Position numbers and translations under genes: made by a program. This document shows positions 1-5,490 of a stretch of DNA of 7,571 bases, piece by piece; position 1 is the stretch's first letter, and each line of letters starts with the position of its first letter. Location of the stretch: the NCBI GenBank assembly GCA_022709105.1, contig JAKIXL010000040.1, positions 1 through 7,571 of the forward strand, given 5' to 3'. The notes beneath the pieces were generated by a model. The model saw only the letters and a program-made list of their open reading frames with translations, was not told where the DNA came from and did not search any database. The DNA comes from Thermoplasmatota archaeon. Lineage in GTDB: Archaea; Thermoplasmatota; Thermoplasmata; Methanomassiliicoccales; Methanomassiliicoccaceae.

Positions 1-1182
1 GCCCCTTATCCTGCCCAGGGCTCCGGCAGCACACGACACCTCATCATAGGACCTGACACCGTCCCTGATCGACGTTTCCGAAAATATCGTGAGCGGGACA
101 GGGTCTCCCGAATGGTCCATCCTGCTCACTGGGGTGCAGTGATCGGCGCAGAAAGCCACCACCGAACCTTCCGGCAGGCCCTTCCGGAGATCTCCTGCCA
201 TCTCGTCCAGTCGTCCGATCACCTCGATCTTGCGCCTATGGTCGCCATCGTGGGAGGCTATGTCCGCCGCTTTGATGTTCATCAGCACGAGGTCCTTTCG
301 GTCAAGCTCCTTCAGCGCGGTCTTGGCCTTGGACATCATATCCGTATCAAGCCCTCCAGTCGCTCCTGGGGCATCGATTATCTCAAGGCCGCACACCCTG
401 CAAATGCCTTTAATGAGAGATACGCCGGCCACGCAGGAGGCGGTCATGCCGTATCTTTTTTCGAACGGCTCGATGTTCGGGAACTCCCCTCCCCCCCGTG
501 GAAGCAGGACATTGGCCGGGAGGAGCCCTTCCTTGCGCCTCCTAATGTTCACGGGATGCGCGTCCAAGACCTCATAGCTCTTCCTGACGAACTCGTTGAC
601 CGCGTCCGCAGTTCTCTGTGCTTGAGGGACCAGCGCCTTGGAGATCTGCACCTTCGCCGCGCCATGAGGGTCGGCATCGGTAACATTAGGATCAAGCCCA
701 TCTCCTTTGAGCAGAAGAACGGCCCTATGTTCGGTGGCCTCCTTGACGATAGCTTTGATGCCGTTGACCTCCAGCCCCTCAAGGGACTTGACCAGCTCCG
801 TGGTGTCCGGCTCCTTTATGCGTCCGGCCCGGCGATCGAGAACATCCATCTTGTGGTCCACGGTGGCGAAGTTGCATCGGAAGGCGATGTCGCCCTTCCT
901 CCCGAGAAGCCCAACGCCTGCGGCCTCGAACGGGCCTCGCCCAGTGTAGACCTCATATGGATCGTATCCAAGCAAGGCCAGGTGTGAAGTGTCCGAGCCC
1001 GGGCGGACGCCGGGAGAGATGACATCCATGCAACCCGAGGTTCCGTTACGAGCGAACCAGTCCAGATTGGTCTTCTCCGCAGATTGGAGGGGTGTACGAT
1101 ACCTCAATCCCTTCACCGCGCGATCGCCCAACCCGTCCATCACCACAATGAGTATCTTACCTCCGGTCTCCATCTGAACCAT
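1..1182 (-). CDS. apgM: 2,3-bisphosphoglycerate-independent phosphoglycerate mutase, archaeal type (3' end outside window)
   Basis: Interconverts 3-phosphoglycerate and 2-phosphoglycerate in cytoplasmic glycolysis/gluconeogenesis; a metal enzyme of the alkaline phosphatase superfamily. The frame is open for 394 codons from ATG at 1180-1182 to the window edge, close to the family's usual 400-430 residues, so only the tail is missing. Visible motifs: N-terminal VVMDGLGDR (metal ligand D16), PGSDTSHLALLGYDP at about 61-75 with the presumed catalytic Ser63, GRGPFEAAG (81-89), KAADIASHDGD (304-314) and ADHCTPVSRMDHSGDP (346-361), which supply the remaining Asp/His metal ligands. No Shine-Dalgarno site precedes the ATG, but a TATA-like box at 1201-1209 lies about 23 bases upstream, which suggests a leaderless or nearly leaderless mRNA. 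A second in-frame ATG three codons later (1171-1173) is an alternative start. The 45-base gap to the upstream gene contains its own promoter, so co-transcription is not required. Confidence 0.95.
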   Translation of the reverse strand, partial: MVQMETGGKILIVVMDGLGDRAVKGLRYRTPLQSAEKTNLDWFARNGTSGCMDVISPGVRPGSDTSHLALLGYDPYEVYTGRGPFEAAGVGLLGRKGDIAFRCNFATVDHKMDVLDRRAGRIKEPDTTELVKSLEGLEVNGIKAIVKEATEHRAVLLLKGDGLDPNVTDADPHGAAKVQISKALVPQAQRTADAVNEFVRKSYEVLDAHPVNIRRRKEGLLPANVLLPRGGGEFPNIEPFEKRYGMTASCVAGVSLIKGICRVCGLEIIDAPGATGGLDTDMMSKAKTALKELDRKDLVLMNIKAADIASHDGDHRRKIEVIGRLDEMAGDLRKGLPEGSVVAFCADHCTPVSRMDHSGDPVPLTIFSETSIRDGVRSYDEVSCAAGALGRIRG

Positions 1183-1200
1183 GATGTTATTGCCGGAGAG

Positions 1201-1209
1201 TATAAAAAA
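1201..1209 (-). promoter_or_regulatory. TATA-like box of apgM
   Basis: On the minus strand this reads CTTTTTTATA, about 23 bases before the apgM ATG. Archaeal transcription starts about 22-27 bases past the box centre, so the transcript would begin at or next to the ATG. The T-run could also serve as a U-rich terminator for the 125-residue gene just upstream. Confidence 0.5.
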
Positions 1210-1227
1210 GGGTGTTAGGCCTTTCGC

Positions 1228-1605
1228 TCAGGCGGCTGACCTCGACCAGACCCCTTCGGGCAGAGATTCGTACAGCCCCATCTCCAGGTCCTCATTGACC
1301 AAGGACAAGGCCGCGAACTTTTCGATCTTCTCGATATTTAGCCCCCAGTAGAACACCCTCCAGGTCCTCCCATTGGGAAGAACGACCTCCTCCCAACGAG
1401 TGGTCAGGAGCTGAACGTCCTGCAGGAAATAGAACATCCTTCGGTCATCCTGATCGAGCACGTTGTCAATGATCTCGTAGTAGAACCCGAAGTAGTTTAG
1501 CATCCTCATCGAGATGTCCTCGGCGACATCATCGGTGACCTCCATCTTGTTCTTAATCGCCCTGGTCAATGTTTCGTACGTTACTAGGTTCCTGATAGCG
1601 TTCAT
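1228..1605 (-). CDS. Conserved hypothetical protein, 125 aa (resembles Thermoplasmata DUF6015-type proteins)
   Basis: Cytoplasmic protein with no signal peptide or membrane segment. The N-terminal half looks helical (TYETLTRAIKNKMEV, then a second helix to about residue 40). The central part, roughly 45-88, is the distinctive block: DNVLDQDDRRMFYFLQDV followed by TRWEEVVLPNGRTWRVFYW, acidic and rich in aromatics and in paired Arg/Trp. The N-terminal helices recall the start of a small winged-helix or ATP-cone-like domain, but no function can be assigned. From memory the pattern matches a family of unknown function confined to Thermoplasmatota (DUF6015); I could not verify this. The start is well supported: a strong Shine-Dalgarno site (GGGGAGGAG, 1611-1619) lies six bases before the ATG. 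The gene is flanked by its own promoter and by the apgM promoter, and so is probably monocistronic. Confidence 0.85.
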   Translation of the reverse strand: MNAIRNLVTYETLTRAIKNKMEVTDDVAEDISMRMLNYFGFYYEIIDNVLDQDDRRMFYFLQDVQLLTTRWEEVVLPNGRTWRVFYWGLNIEKIEKFAALSLVNEDLEMGLYESLPEGVWSRSAA

Positions 1606-1610
1606 CCCTT

Positions 1611-1648
1611 CTCCTCCCCTACCTATCTGTATGCACTACTATATGAAC
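1611..1648 (-). promoter_or_regulatory. TATA box and Shine-Dalgarno site of the 125-aa gene
   Basis: On the minus strand TTCATATAGT (1639-1648) is a plausible TATA box. It is followed about 25-30 bases later by GGGGAGGAG (1611-1619), an almost perfect anti-16S match that sets the start at 1605. The remaining spacer to 1730 is AT-rich and shows no gene. Confidence 0.5.
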
Positions 1649-1714
1649 TTAACGAATCATCCATCCAATGTGGGTACACGTCGTATTTTGTCATAAATGG
1701 AAATAATATTAATG

Positions 1715-1730
1715 GGTTTAAAAAGGGACC
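1715..1730 (-). terminator. U-rich termination region after the M29 gene
   Basis: Directly after the TAA stop (1731-1733) the minus strand reads GGTCCCTTTTTAAACCC, giving a run of five T within a few bases of the stop. Archaeal RNA polymerase often terminates on such T-runs without a hairpin. Weak single evidence. Confidence 0.3.
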
Positions 1731-2783
1731 TTAGATTATTATTTCGCCGTCCTTGAGTATCTGGATATCGTCCACCCATATCGACGGGCTCTTTACCAAG
1801 CAATCCTGGTGGATCAATGCCGGGCCATCATTGTCGTAGTTGAACCCGATAGCGAAGTGGCATGTCTTACCGACCTTCTCGTCCTCCAACATATTGTTGA
1901 CCATCTTGGCCTTGTAGTTCAGCCCTATCCCCAGCTCTCCGATGTTCCTCGCATTGCGCTCCTCGGCGACAAGCCCGTTCTCCCTTGCCCGCTTCTCCCC
2001 GCTCCTTATGACGTTGAGCAATGCTTCTGCATCAGCGCCCCCGGTGACCTTATCGATGTATCCGTTCTTGAAGTCCAGACGCACCGGCTCCTTCGGCTGC
2101 ACGGCGTGAGGTATAAGGTCCAACGTGCCATCGTACACGATGGTGCCCTTTGTCGAGCCAACGACGGGGGAGACATAGACCTCGCCGCAGGGCACGTTCC
2201 CTCCGCTTCCGGGGGTTCTGAAGTCCCCGTCGTCCGCATAGCCTAGGCGCCCCTCTATGGAAATGGTGACATCGGTCCCTCCAGGAGCGGTCACGTGCAT
2301 CGATCTTCCGGCATCGATCACCTTTTTCAGCTTTGCCGCGTCCTCTCTCATCTTTGCATAGTCGATGACCACGCATCTCTCGAAGGTATCCCTGGTCAGG
2401 GAGGGGGACCAGAACGAGCGGATCCGGCGTTCTCCGAGCATGTAGTATTGGATGTGGTCGTACTTCTTCCCGTCATGCCCGATGTAGCCGACCTTCTGCC
2501 CATAGGGGTCTTTTCCGGTCTTGAAATGAGGCACCGAAATGAAGATATCGGGTGCTTCCCTGATGGCCGCCAGTACGGCGTGCTCTGCGAACTGCAATAT
2601 GGTCTTGGGCTCTTGGAGCATCATGACCGGCCTCCCACCGAGCGCCTTGGTCTGGTCGAACAGCGCTCGGGAGATATCAAAGGAATCCCCTTCGAAGTTG
2701 GCGGCGATGACCACTTCCTCTCCTGGTCTGAGCCCGATAACATCACGCATGGCCACTAAGGCGGCCTCTTCAAGCTTTGACAT
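1731..2783 (-). CDS. Peptidase family M29 (AmpS/PepS-type) aminopeptidase-like protein
   Basis: Predicted cytoplasmic metallo-aminopeptidase removing N-terminal residues from peptides. M29 enzymes (Thermus AmpT, Staphylococcus AmpS, Streptococcus PepS) bind two metals through two Glu, two His and one Asp. All five are visible in order: Glu201 in PCGEVYVSP, Glu283 in RNIGELGIGLN, His309 in KTCHFAIGFNYDNDG, and His325/Asp327 in IHQDCLVKSPSIWVDD. The N-terminal GLRPGEEVVIAANF and the segment around residues 50-90 form the usual alpha/beta first domain. At 350 residues it is shorter than the roughly 410 of characterised members; the difference lies before the metal-binding half, so activity or substrate range may differ. 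The start at 2781-2783 is backed by a GAGGG ribosome site about seven bases upstream and a TATA box at 2827-2834. It is a single gene with spacers on both sides. Confidence 0.88.
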   Translation of the reverse strand: MSKLEEAALVAMRDVIGLRPGEEVVIAANFEGDSFDISRALFDQTKALGGRPVMMLQEPKTILQFAEHAVLAAIREAPDIFISVPHFKTGKDPYGQKVGYIGHDGKKYDHIQYYMLGERRIRSFWSPSLTRDTFERCVVIDYAKMREDAAKLKKVIDAGRSMHVTAPGGTDVTISIEGRLGYADDGDFRTPGSGGNVPCGEVYVSPVVGSTKGTIVYDGTLDLIPHAVQPKEPVRLDFKNGYIDKVTGGADAEALLNVIRSGEKRARENGLVAEERNARNIGELGIGLNYKAKMVNNMLEDEKVGKTCHFAIGFNYDNDGPALIHQDCLVKSPSIWVDDIQILKDGEIII

Positions 2784-2788
2784 CAGAA

Positions 2789-2834
2789 CCCTCTAGTTCA
2801 CTGATGTTCTCGGAACCGGTTCGTTAGTATAATA
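2789..2834 (-). promoter_or_regulatory. Promoter and ribosome-binding site of the M29 gene
   Basis: On the minus strand TATTATAC (2827-2834) is a good TATA box. Transcription would start near 2805, giving a leader of about 20 bases that holds AGAGGG (about 2789-2794) just before the ATG at 2783. Confidence 0.5.
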
Positions 2835-2945
2835 GATTTGGGAGATCGTTCGTTATCCTGGGACCAGTATAGAAGAGCGCCCTGTTCTAACGATGATGAG
2901 CAGAATGGAAAAAGAGGGAAGTTGTTTACGAGCGTTGGTTCCTGC

Positions 2946-3122
2946 TTAGAACCTTCTCTCGCTGCGTGCCGGCTTGTGCTTCTGGTAGCATTCCCTGCAG
3001 TAGACCGGCCTTCCCTCAGTCGGCTTGAATGGGACCTGGGTCTCGGCTCCGCAATCGGAGCACTTCGCTGGATGCATCTCACGGGGTTCGTCGCGCCTAT
3101 ATCCGCCTCTTCTGTCGTTCAT
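2946..3122 (-). CDS. Small CxxC-x17-CxxC zinc-ribbon-like protein
   Basis: A 58-residue basic protein when begun at ATG 3120-3122. It contains KCSDCGAETQVPF, then KPTEGRPVYCRECYQKH; exactly 17 residues separate the two CxxC pairs, matching the CxxC-x17-CxxC domain family described in archaea and some bacteria. The four cysteines almost surely bind zinc. The flanks (RRGGYRRDEPRE and KPARSERRF) are strongly charged, as in nucleic-acid-associated small proteins. The same VPF..GRPVYC..C motif occurs as a tail on some bacterial RNA helicases, so an RNA or ribosome role is a reasonable guess but is not shown. An alternative in-frame GTG start at 3147-3149 would add nine residues; ATG is preferred because the added residues are not family-like, though its ribosome site (AGGT) is weak. 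Divergent from the plus-strand gene at 3341. Confidence 0.85.
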   Translation of the reverse strand: MNDRRGGYRRDEPREMHPAKCSDCGAETQVPFKPTEGRPVYCRECYQKHKPARSERRF

Positions 3123-3187
3123 ACGATTACCTGTTGCTGTTCTCCACACGCTGTTAGGACATGTGTATGCCTCTCCAATTCATAATC

Positions 3188-3198
3188 AGGTATAAAAT
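3188..3198 (-). promoter_or_regulatory. TATA box of the CxxC zinc protein gene
   Basis: On the minus strand the sequence TTATTTTATACC is a strong archaeal TATA box. It predicts a start near 3168-3172 and a leader of about 45-50 bases before ATG 3122, or about 20 before GTG 3149. Confidence 0.5.
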
Positions 3199-3308
3199 AA
3201 CAACTATTACGAACGCCATAATTACAAACCGAACGCTGGGTATGGCGGTCTTGGTGGTTTCCTGAAGGCATTTCTACATCCCCGCAGACCAAGCGGCATT
3301 TGATAAGA

Positions 3309-3317
3309 TTTATATGG
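3309..3317 (+). promoter_or_regulatory. TATA box of the 76-aa membrane protein gene
   Basis: TTTATATGG is a typical archaeal TATA box, centred 29 bases before ATG 3341. An upstream in-frame ATG (3314-3316) lies inside this box and therefore cannot be on the transcript. Confidence 0.6.
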
Positions 3318-3340
3318 AAAACCGCTCATCCTTCTCTTCC

Positions 3341-3571
3341 ATGAACAAGAACGTTCTGTTGGTCCTTGTTATCATACTCACTCCGATCGTGGTCCTCGGA
3401 TCCCTTGCCATGGCCGGGGCTGAGAACTTCAAGGTTCAGAAAGATAAGTTCGTGGAAGAGGAGAAGACCACTACCCATGGCGAAGGTGAATCGCTGCCAT
3501 TGGCCATTGTCGAACAGTTCCGTTCGCCGTTCCTTCTCCAGGTCCCGACCTTTCTAGGGTCATCGGTCTGA
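3341..3571 (+). CDS. Small membrane-anchored or secreted protein, 76 aa, unknown function
   Basis: The protein begins MNKNVLLVLVIILTPIVVLG, a short positive N-terminus followed by a hydrophobic segment to about residue 26 (signal peptide or membrane anchor). A charged stretch rich in Lys/Glu follows (residues about 29-45) and then a mixed tail to residue 76. No family is recognised. The start at 3341 is chosen over an in-frame ATG at 3314 because the latter sits within the TATA box; with ATG 3341 the mRNA would be leaderless or have a leader of a few bases. No Shine-Dalgarno site is present, which fits. An intrinsic-type terminator follows at 3591-3620, marking a single-gene transcript. Short length and absent homology leave some doubt, but promoter, signal segment and terminator agree. 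Confidence 0.65.
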   Translation: MNKNVLLVLVIILTPIVVLGSLAMAGAENFKVQKDKFVEEEKTTTHGEGESLPLAIVEQFRSPFLLQVPTFLGSSV

Positions 3572-3590
3572 ACACATCGTTCCTGACCGT

Positions 3591-3620
3591 CCCCGTTCCC
3601 GCGGGGCCATGTTCTTTTTT
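3591..3620 (+). terminator. GC hairpin followed by T-run after the 76-aa gene
   Basis: CCCCG (3591-3595) pairs with CGGGG (3602-3606) across a six-base loop. After eight bases comes a run of six T (3615-3620). It lies 20 bases past the stop at 3571. Confidence 0.55.
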
Positions 3621-3695
3621 AAACGAGATCGAAATCGATCTTCCATGTCGCTCGGCAATCGAAGGACATGAAAACAAATAGGGGCGTCGGCGAGG

Positions 3696-3920
3696 TCAGT
3701 CCTTGGTCCGGGCGGTTTTTGGCTCGGAGGTCATGACGATCCTAACTCGCTTTCCAGGCGGGACATTGATGACGACCTCCTCCCTTATGCTCCTCTCGGA
3801 CACCTCCTTCTCCTTCCTTACGCTCTTGTTCATCTTCAACATTTTCTCAGTGGGCTCATCTAGCAGCACAATGTTCAGCTGCCTTGCCTCGTCCGAAGCC
3901 GCCAATATTAGCTCTCCCAT
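3696..3920 (-). CDS. Conserved-looking small cytoplasmic protein, 74 aa, unknown function
   Basis: Begins MGELILAASDEARQLNIVLLDEP, continues through a strongly charged middle (KMLKMNKSVRKEKEVSERS, about residues 27-45), and ends in a beta-like segment, REEVVINVPPGKRVRIVMTSE (about 47-67), plus a basic tail. There is no membrane segment. The alternating hydrophobic final strands after a charged helix suggest a small alpha-plus-beta or coiled-coil protein; I do not recognise a family. The start at 3918-3920 is fixed by GGTGAT seven bases upstream, the canonical archaeal Shine-Dalgarno sequence; an upstream in-frame ATG at 3983 lacks such a site and lies inside the leader hairpins. It is transcribed toward the 76-aa gene (convergent), with a 7-bp dyad at 3626-3641 between them. 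Confidence 0.75.
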   Translation of the reverse strand: MGELILAASDEARQLNIVLLDEPTEKMLKMNKSVRKEKEVSERSIREEVVINVPPGKRVRIVMTSEPKTARTKD

Positions 3921-3955
3921 ATTATCACCTGCCGATCGTGTACATGAATAGGGAC

Positions 3956-3988
3956 GGACCATGCCGTTCCGGGACCACAGCATGGTCC
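3956..3988 (-). promoter_or_regulatory. Inverted repeats (competing hairpins) in the leader of the 74-aa gene
   Basis: GGACCATGC (3956-3964) and GCATGGTCC (3980-3988) form a perfect 9-bp inverted repeat with a 15-base spacer. Within the spacer GGACCA (3972-3977) can instead pair with TGGTCC (3983-3988) as a 6-bp hairpin with a five-base loop. The two folds share one arm and exclude each other. They lie between a TATA-like TTTAAA (4021-4026) and the ribosome site at about 3922-3928. Confidence 0.45.
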
Positions 3989-4020
3989 ATTATCCGCTCT
4001 ATGTAAGTCTGCGACATAAC

Positions 4021-4026
4021 TTTAAA
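4021..4026 (-). promoter_or_regulatory. Possible TATA box of the 74-aa gene
   Basis: On the minus strand GTTTAAAG would place the transcription start near 4000 and give a leader of about 80 bases containing the hairpins at 3956-3988. No other TATA-like site lies closer to the ribosome site. Confidence 0.35.
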
Positions 4027-4108
4027 CAAACCCCTATAGTGGACCCCTCGATAGCATTTTCTATGCATTCTATCCCGGTATAGTCATGGTCCTTGAAGTA
4101 TCGAAAGG

Positions 4109-4115
4109 TTATAAA
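4109..4115 (+). promoter_or_regulatory. TATA box upstream of a possible structured RNA
   Basis: GGTTATAAACA is a good archaeal TATA box centred near 4112, 25 bases before an A at 4137. It could drive a separate small RNA or a long leader of the 222-aa gene at 4288. Confidence 0.5.
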
Positions 4116-4136
4116 CATTTCATGGACCTTGGACGT

Positions 4137-4232
4137 ATGCTTGTCTCTGGCCGGAACTGCGGTGCTATCCGAACGGTCTACGGGCTATGACGCATCCTAT
4201 GCAACAGGACCATAGTCTCGTAGTTCCGGTTT
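4137..4232 (+). ncRNA. Candidate structured small RNA or structured 5' leader
   Basis: CCGGAACTGCGG (4151-4162) can pair with TCGTAGTTCCGG (4218-4229) as a 12-bp helix containing two G-U pairs. Two further G-U pairs are possible outward. Directly inside the 3' strand, GGCTATG (4183-4189) pairs with CATAGTC (4211-4217), with one G-U pair, enclosing a small hairpin GCAT/ATGC (4192-4195 and 4199-4202). The structure follows a TATA box at the right distance. The same stretch also holds a leaderless 17-codon reading frame (4137-4190), so a leader peptide is an alternative. The roughly 300 bases between 3921 and 4288 hold no other gene. Class unknown; no T-run follows, so it may read on into the 222-aa gene. 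Confidence 0.35.
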
Positions 4233-4243
4233 GAATTCACTAG

Positions 4244-4255
4244 ATATTATTATTA
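4244..4255 (+). promoter_or_regulatory. Possible TATA box next to the 222-aa gene
   Basis: ATATTATTATTA is AT-rich and lies 33-44 bases before ATG 4288, giving a short leader of about 10-15 bases. It offers a proximal promoter independent of the one at 4109. Confidence 0.35.
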
Positions 4256-4287
4256 GGTTCGGGCTCAGTATTCTCATATTCGATAAT

Positions 4288-4956
4288 ATGACGGGATCGA
4301 GTCCGCCTGCTGAGCCTAAGAAAGGCTTGCCAAAAACGCTGGTAGTCATCGCCATCGTCGCTGTGGTAGCCATAGCGGCGATAGCGGGGGCCTATATGCT
4401 GATGAACAATCCTGGACCCAACGACAAGAACGGTAACGGGAATGGGAATAACGATAAAGGCGGTGATAATGGTAAGACACCAATATCGGCCATAGCCAAT
4501 GGGGACTATATCGAGATCAAGACGACCACCGAGAACGATACGCTCTCCATGAACTCAACAATTAGGTGGGAGGTATCTAATGTCACCGCCACGGGGTATG
4601 ACATAACCATACGCATAAATTATGGCTTGTTTAACCAGACCATCACCCATCATGCCAACCTGACCGATGTCATTGGAACCGGTGCGGTAAATGATAATTA
4701 TTCGATAGGTACGCTTATCGGAATTGAAACGCTTTCCACACCAATCGGAAATAAGAAAGTGGAGCACTGGAGGATCACCGAGACAGACGATACAAATCTG
4801 ACGGTGACCGACTATTACGTCGGTAAGGACACCAAAATGGTCTATAAATTGACCATGGTGAACACTGACTCCAGCTACCCTGAGAACAATATGAACTATA
4901 CGTCCGTCCTGGTCGCCACCAACATAGAGTCATTGAAAAATGGGGATAAGGCCTGA
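4288..4956 (+). CDS. Membrane-anchored, probably N-glycosylated cell-surface protein, 222 aa
   Basis: Architecture: a short cytoplasmic N-terminus with Pro/Lys (MTGSSPPAEPKKGLPK), one hydrophobic segment at about residues 17-38, a low-complexity Asn/Gly/Asp/Lys linker (about 40-63), then an extracytoplasmic domain of about 150 residues, Thr-rich and apparently all-beta. The outer domain carries eight N-x-S/T sequons (N83, N89, N98, N116, N124, N137, N170, N203), dense enough to suggest archaeal N-glycosylation. No enzyme motif is seen, and I do not recognise the family; a surface or substrate-binding role is only a guess. The start at ATG 4288 is preferred over an in-frame TTG at 4231 because it puts the charged N-terminus directly before the membrane helix and sits a short leader after an AT-rich box; no Shine-Dalgarno site is visible. 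A strong hairpin terminator follows at 4969-5003, so it is probably transcribed alone. Confidence 0.8.
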   Translation: MTGSSPPAEPKKGLPKTLVVIAIVAVVAIAAIAGAYMLMNNPGPNDKNGNGNGNNDKGGDNGKTPISAIANGDYIEIKTTTENDTLSMNSTIRWEVSNVTATGYDITIRINYGLFNQTITHHANLTDVIGTGAVNDNYSIGTLIGIETLSTPIGNKKVEHWRITETDDTNLTVTDYYVGKDTKMVYKLTMVNTDSSYPENNMNYTSVLVATNIESLKNGDKA

Positions 4957-4968
4957 AGTAACTACAAA

Positions 4969-5003
4969 GCGAGGCCAGACGGCCTCGCGATCATCTTATT
5001 TTT
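4969..5003 (+). terminator. Intrinsic-type terminator of the 222-aa gene
   Basis: GCGAGGCC (4969-4976) and GGCCTCGC (4981-4988) form a perfect 8-bp stem with an AGAC loop. A T-rich tract ending in five T (4999-5003) follows. It begins 12 bases past the stop codon. Confidence 0.7.
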
Positions 5004-5479
5004 CCTTATCCTTTTCATCCATTCCACGTCGTCCGAATCATATCCATTTCGACGAAAAGCGAGCACAAGCCTCTGTTCGTGATCTAACTGCGCTACTGCG
5101 CATCGAACAATATCATCGATGATGGTGGCTCCTCTTCACTTGACAGTTTTCTACCATTGGTTCGTTGAAGTACCACATCAGAAACGAGGACAGCTCTGGG
5201 CGAGCAACGATCGTATCAAGATGCAGAAATGAAAGGGCTGTGTTCGAATTCCGGAGCCACACATGGTTCTCTGAAAGCTCAACCATTCATTCCATGCTGA
5301 AGCCCTCAAGTGATGACTGTTCTTCAAATATTGTGAAAAGCTTCTGATCGTCAGTCCATTCGCCCAATGATGGGGGTCGCCCTAGAGAGGCCCCTGTAAG
5401 AACCTGGCCGCTTACTGGCCGATTACAGATCGGAACCGGAGAACTATATGTCGATCCTTCTTTTTTATTTAATGGAATA

Positions 5480-5490
5480 TTTATATATAA
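5480..5490 (+). promoter_or_regulatory. TATA box of the 164-aa gene
   Basis: TTTATATATAA is a near-ideal archaeal TATA box. It predicts transcription from about 5510 and a leader of about 75 bases before ATG 5585. In that leader CCCGT (5540-5544) can pair with ACGGG (5574-5578), just before the start codon. Confidence 0.5.

Larger units (their letters stand above)
4962..5490 (-). pseudogene. Possible decayed protein gene, family not recognised
   Basis: The 630 bases between 4957 and 5584 hold no intact gene. On the minus strand, however, one frame is open for 67 codons (5490-5290), interrupted by a single TGA (5287-5289), then open for 57 more codons to TGA 5113-5115. A shift of frame near 5135 then gives another 57 open codons to TAG 4962-4964. 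The translation reads like protein: GRPPSLGEWTDDQKLF, then VWLRNSNTALSFLHLD, then AVAQLDHEQRLVLAFRRNGY. No ATG opens the first part, so the 5' end would be missing. I do not recognise a family, and open frames of this length can occur by chance, so this is tentative. The 3' end overlaps the terminator stem at 4969-4988. Confidence 0.3.

Noticed and set aside
112..987. Plus-strand open frame of 291 codons
   Set aside because: It is antisense to the clear apgM frame, has no family-like motifs, and reflects GC-rich codon bias of the real gene on the other strand.
1809..2759. Two plus-strand open frames (1809-2246 and 2295-2759)
   Set aside because: Both lie antisense inside the M29 gene, which has its full set of metal ligands, promoter and ribosome site.
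2798..3185. Overlapping frames on both strands around the CxxC gene (2798-3082 minus, 2838-3185 plus)
   Set aside because: The minus frame 2946-3122 has an exact CxxC-x17-CxxC motif; the others have no motif or ribosome site.
3471..3677. Minus-strand 68-codon frame antisense to the 76-aa gene end
   Set aside because: It crosses the plus-strand terminator hairpin and has no promoter, ribosome site or protein features.
4231..4287. TTG-started extension of the 222-aa gene
   Set aside because: The added 19 residues precede a good ATG, would start within the AT-rich promoter zone, and lack a ribosome site.
5165..5347. Plus-strand 60-codon frame with TTG start
   Set aside because: No promoter, ribosome site or recognisable features; the opposite strand looks more protein-like here.
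5370..5470. Small hairpins and a T-run suggesting a plus-strand ncRNA or terminator
   Set aside because: Stems are only four to six pairs (for example GGCC/GGCC), no promoter is placed upstream, and no gene on the plus strand precedes them.
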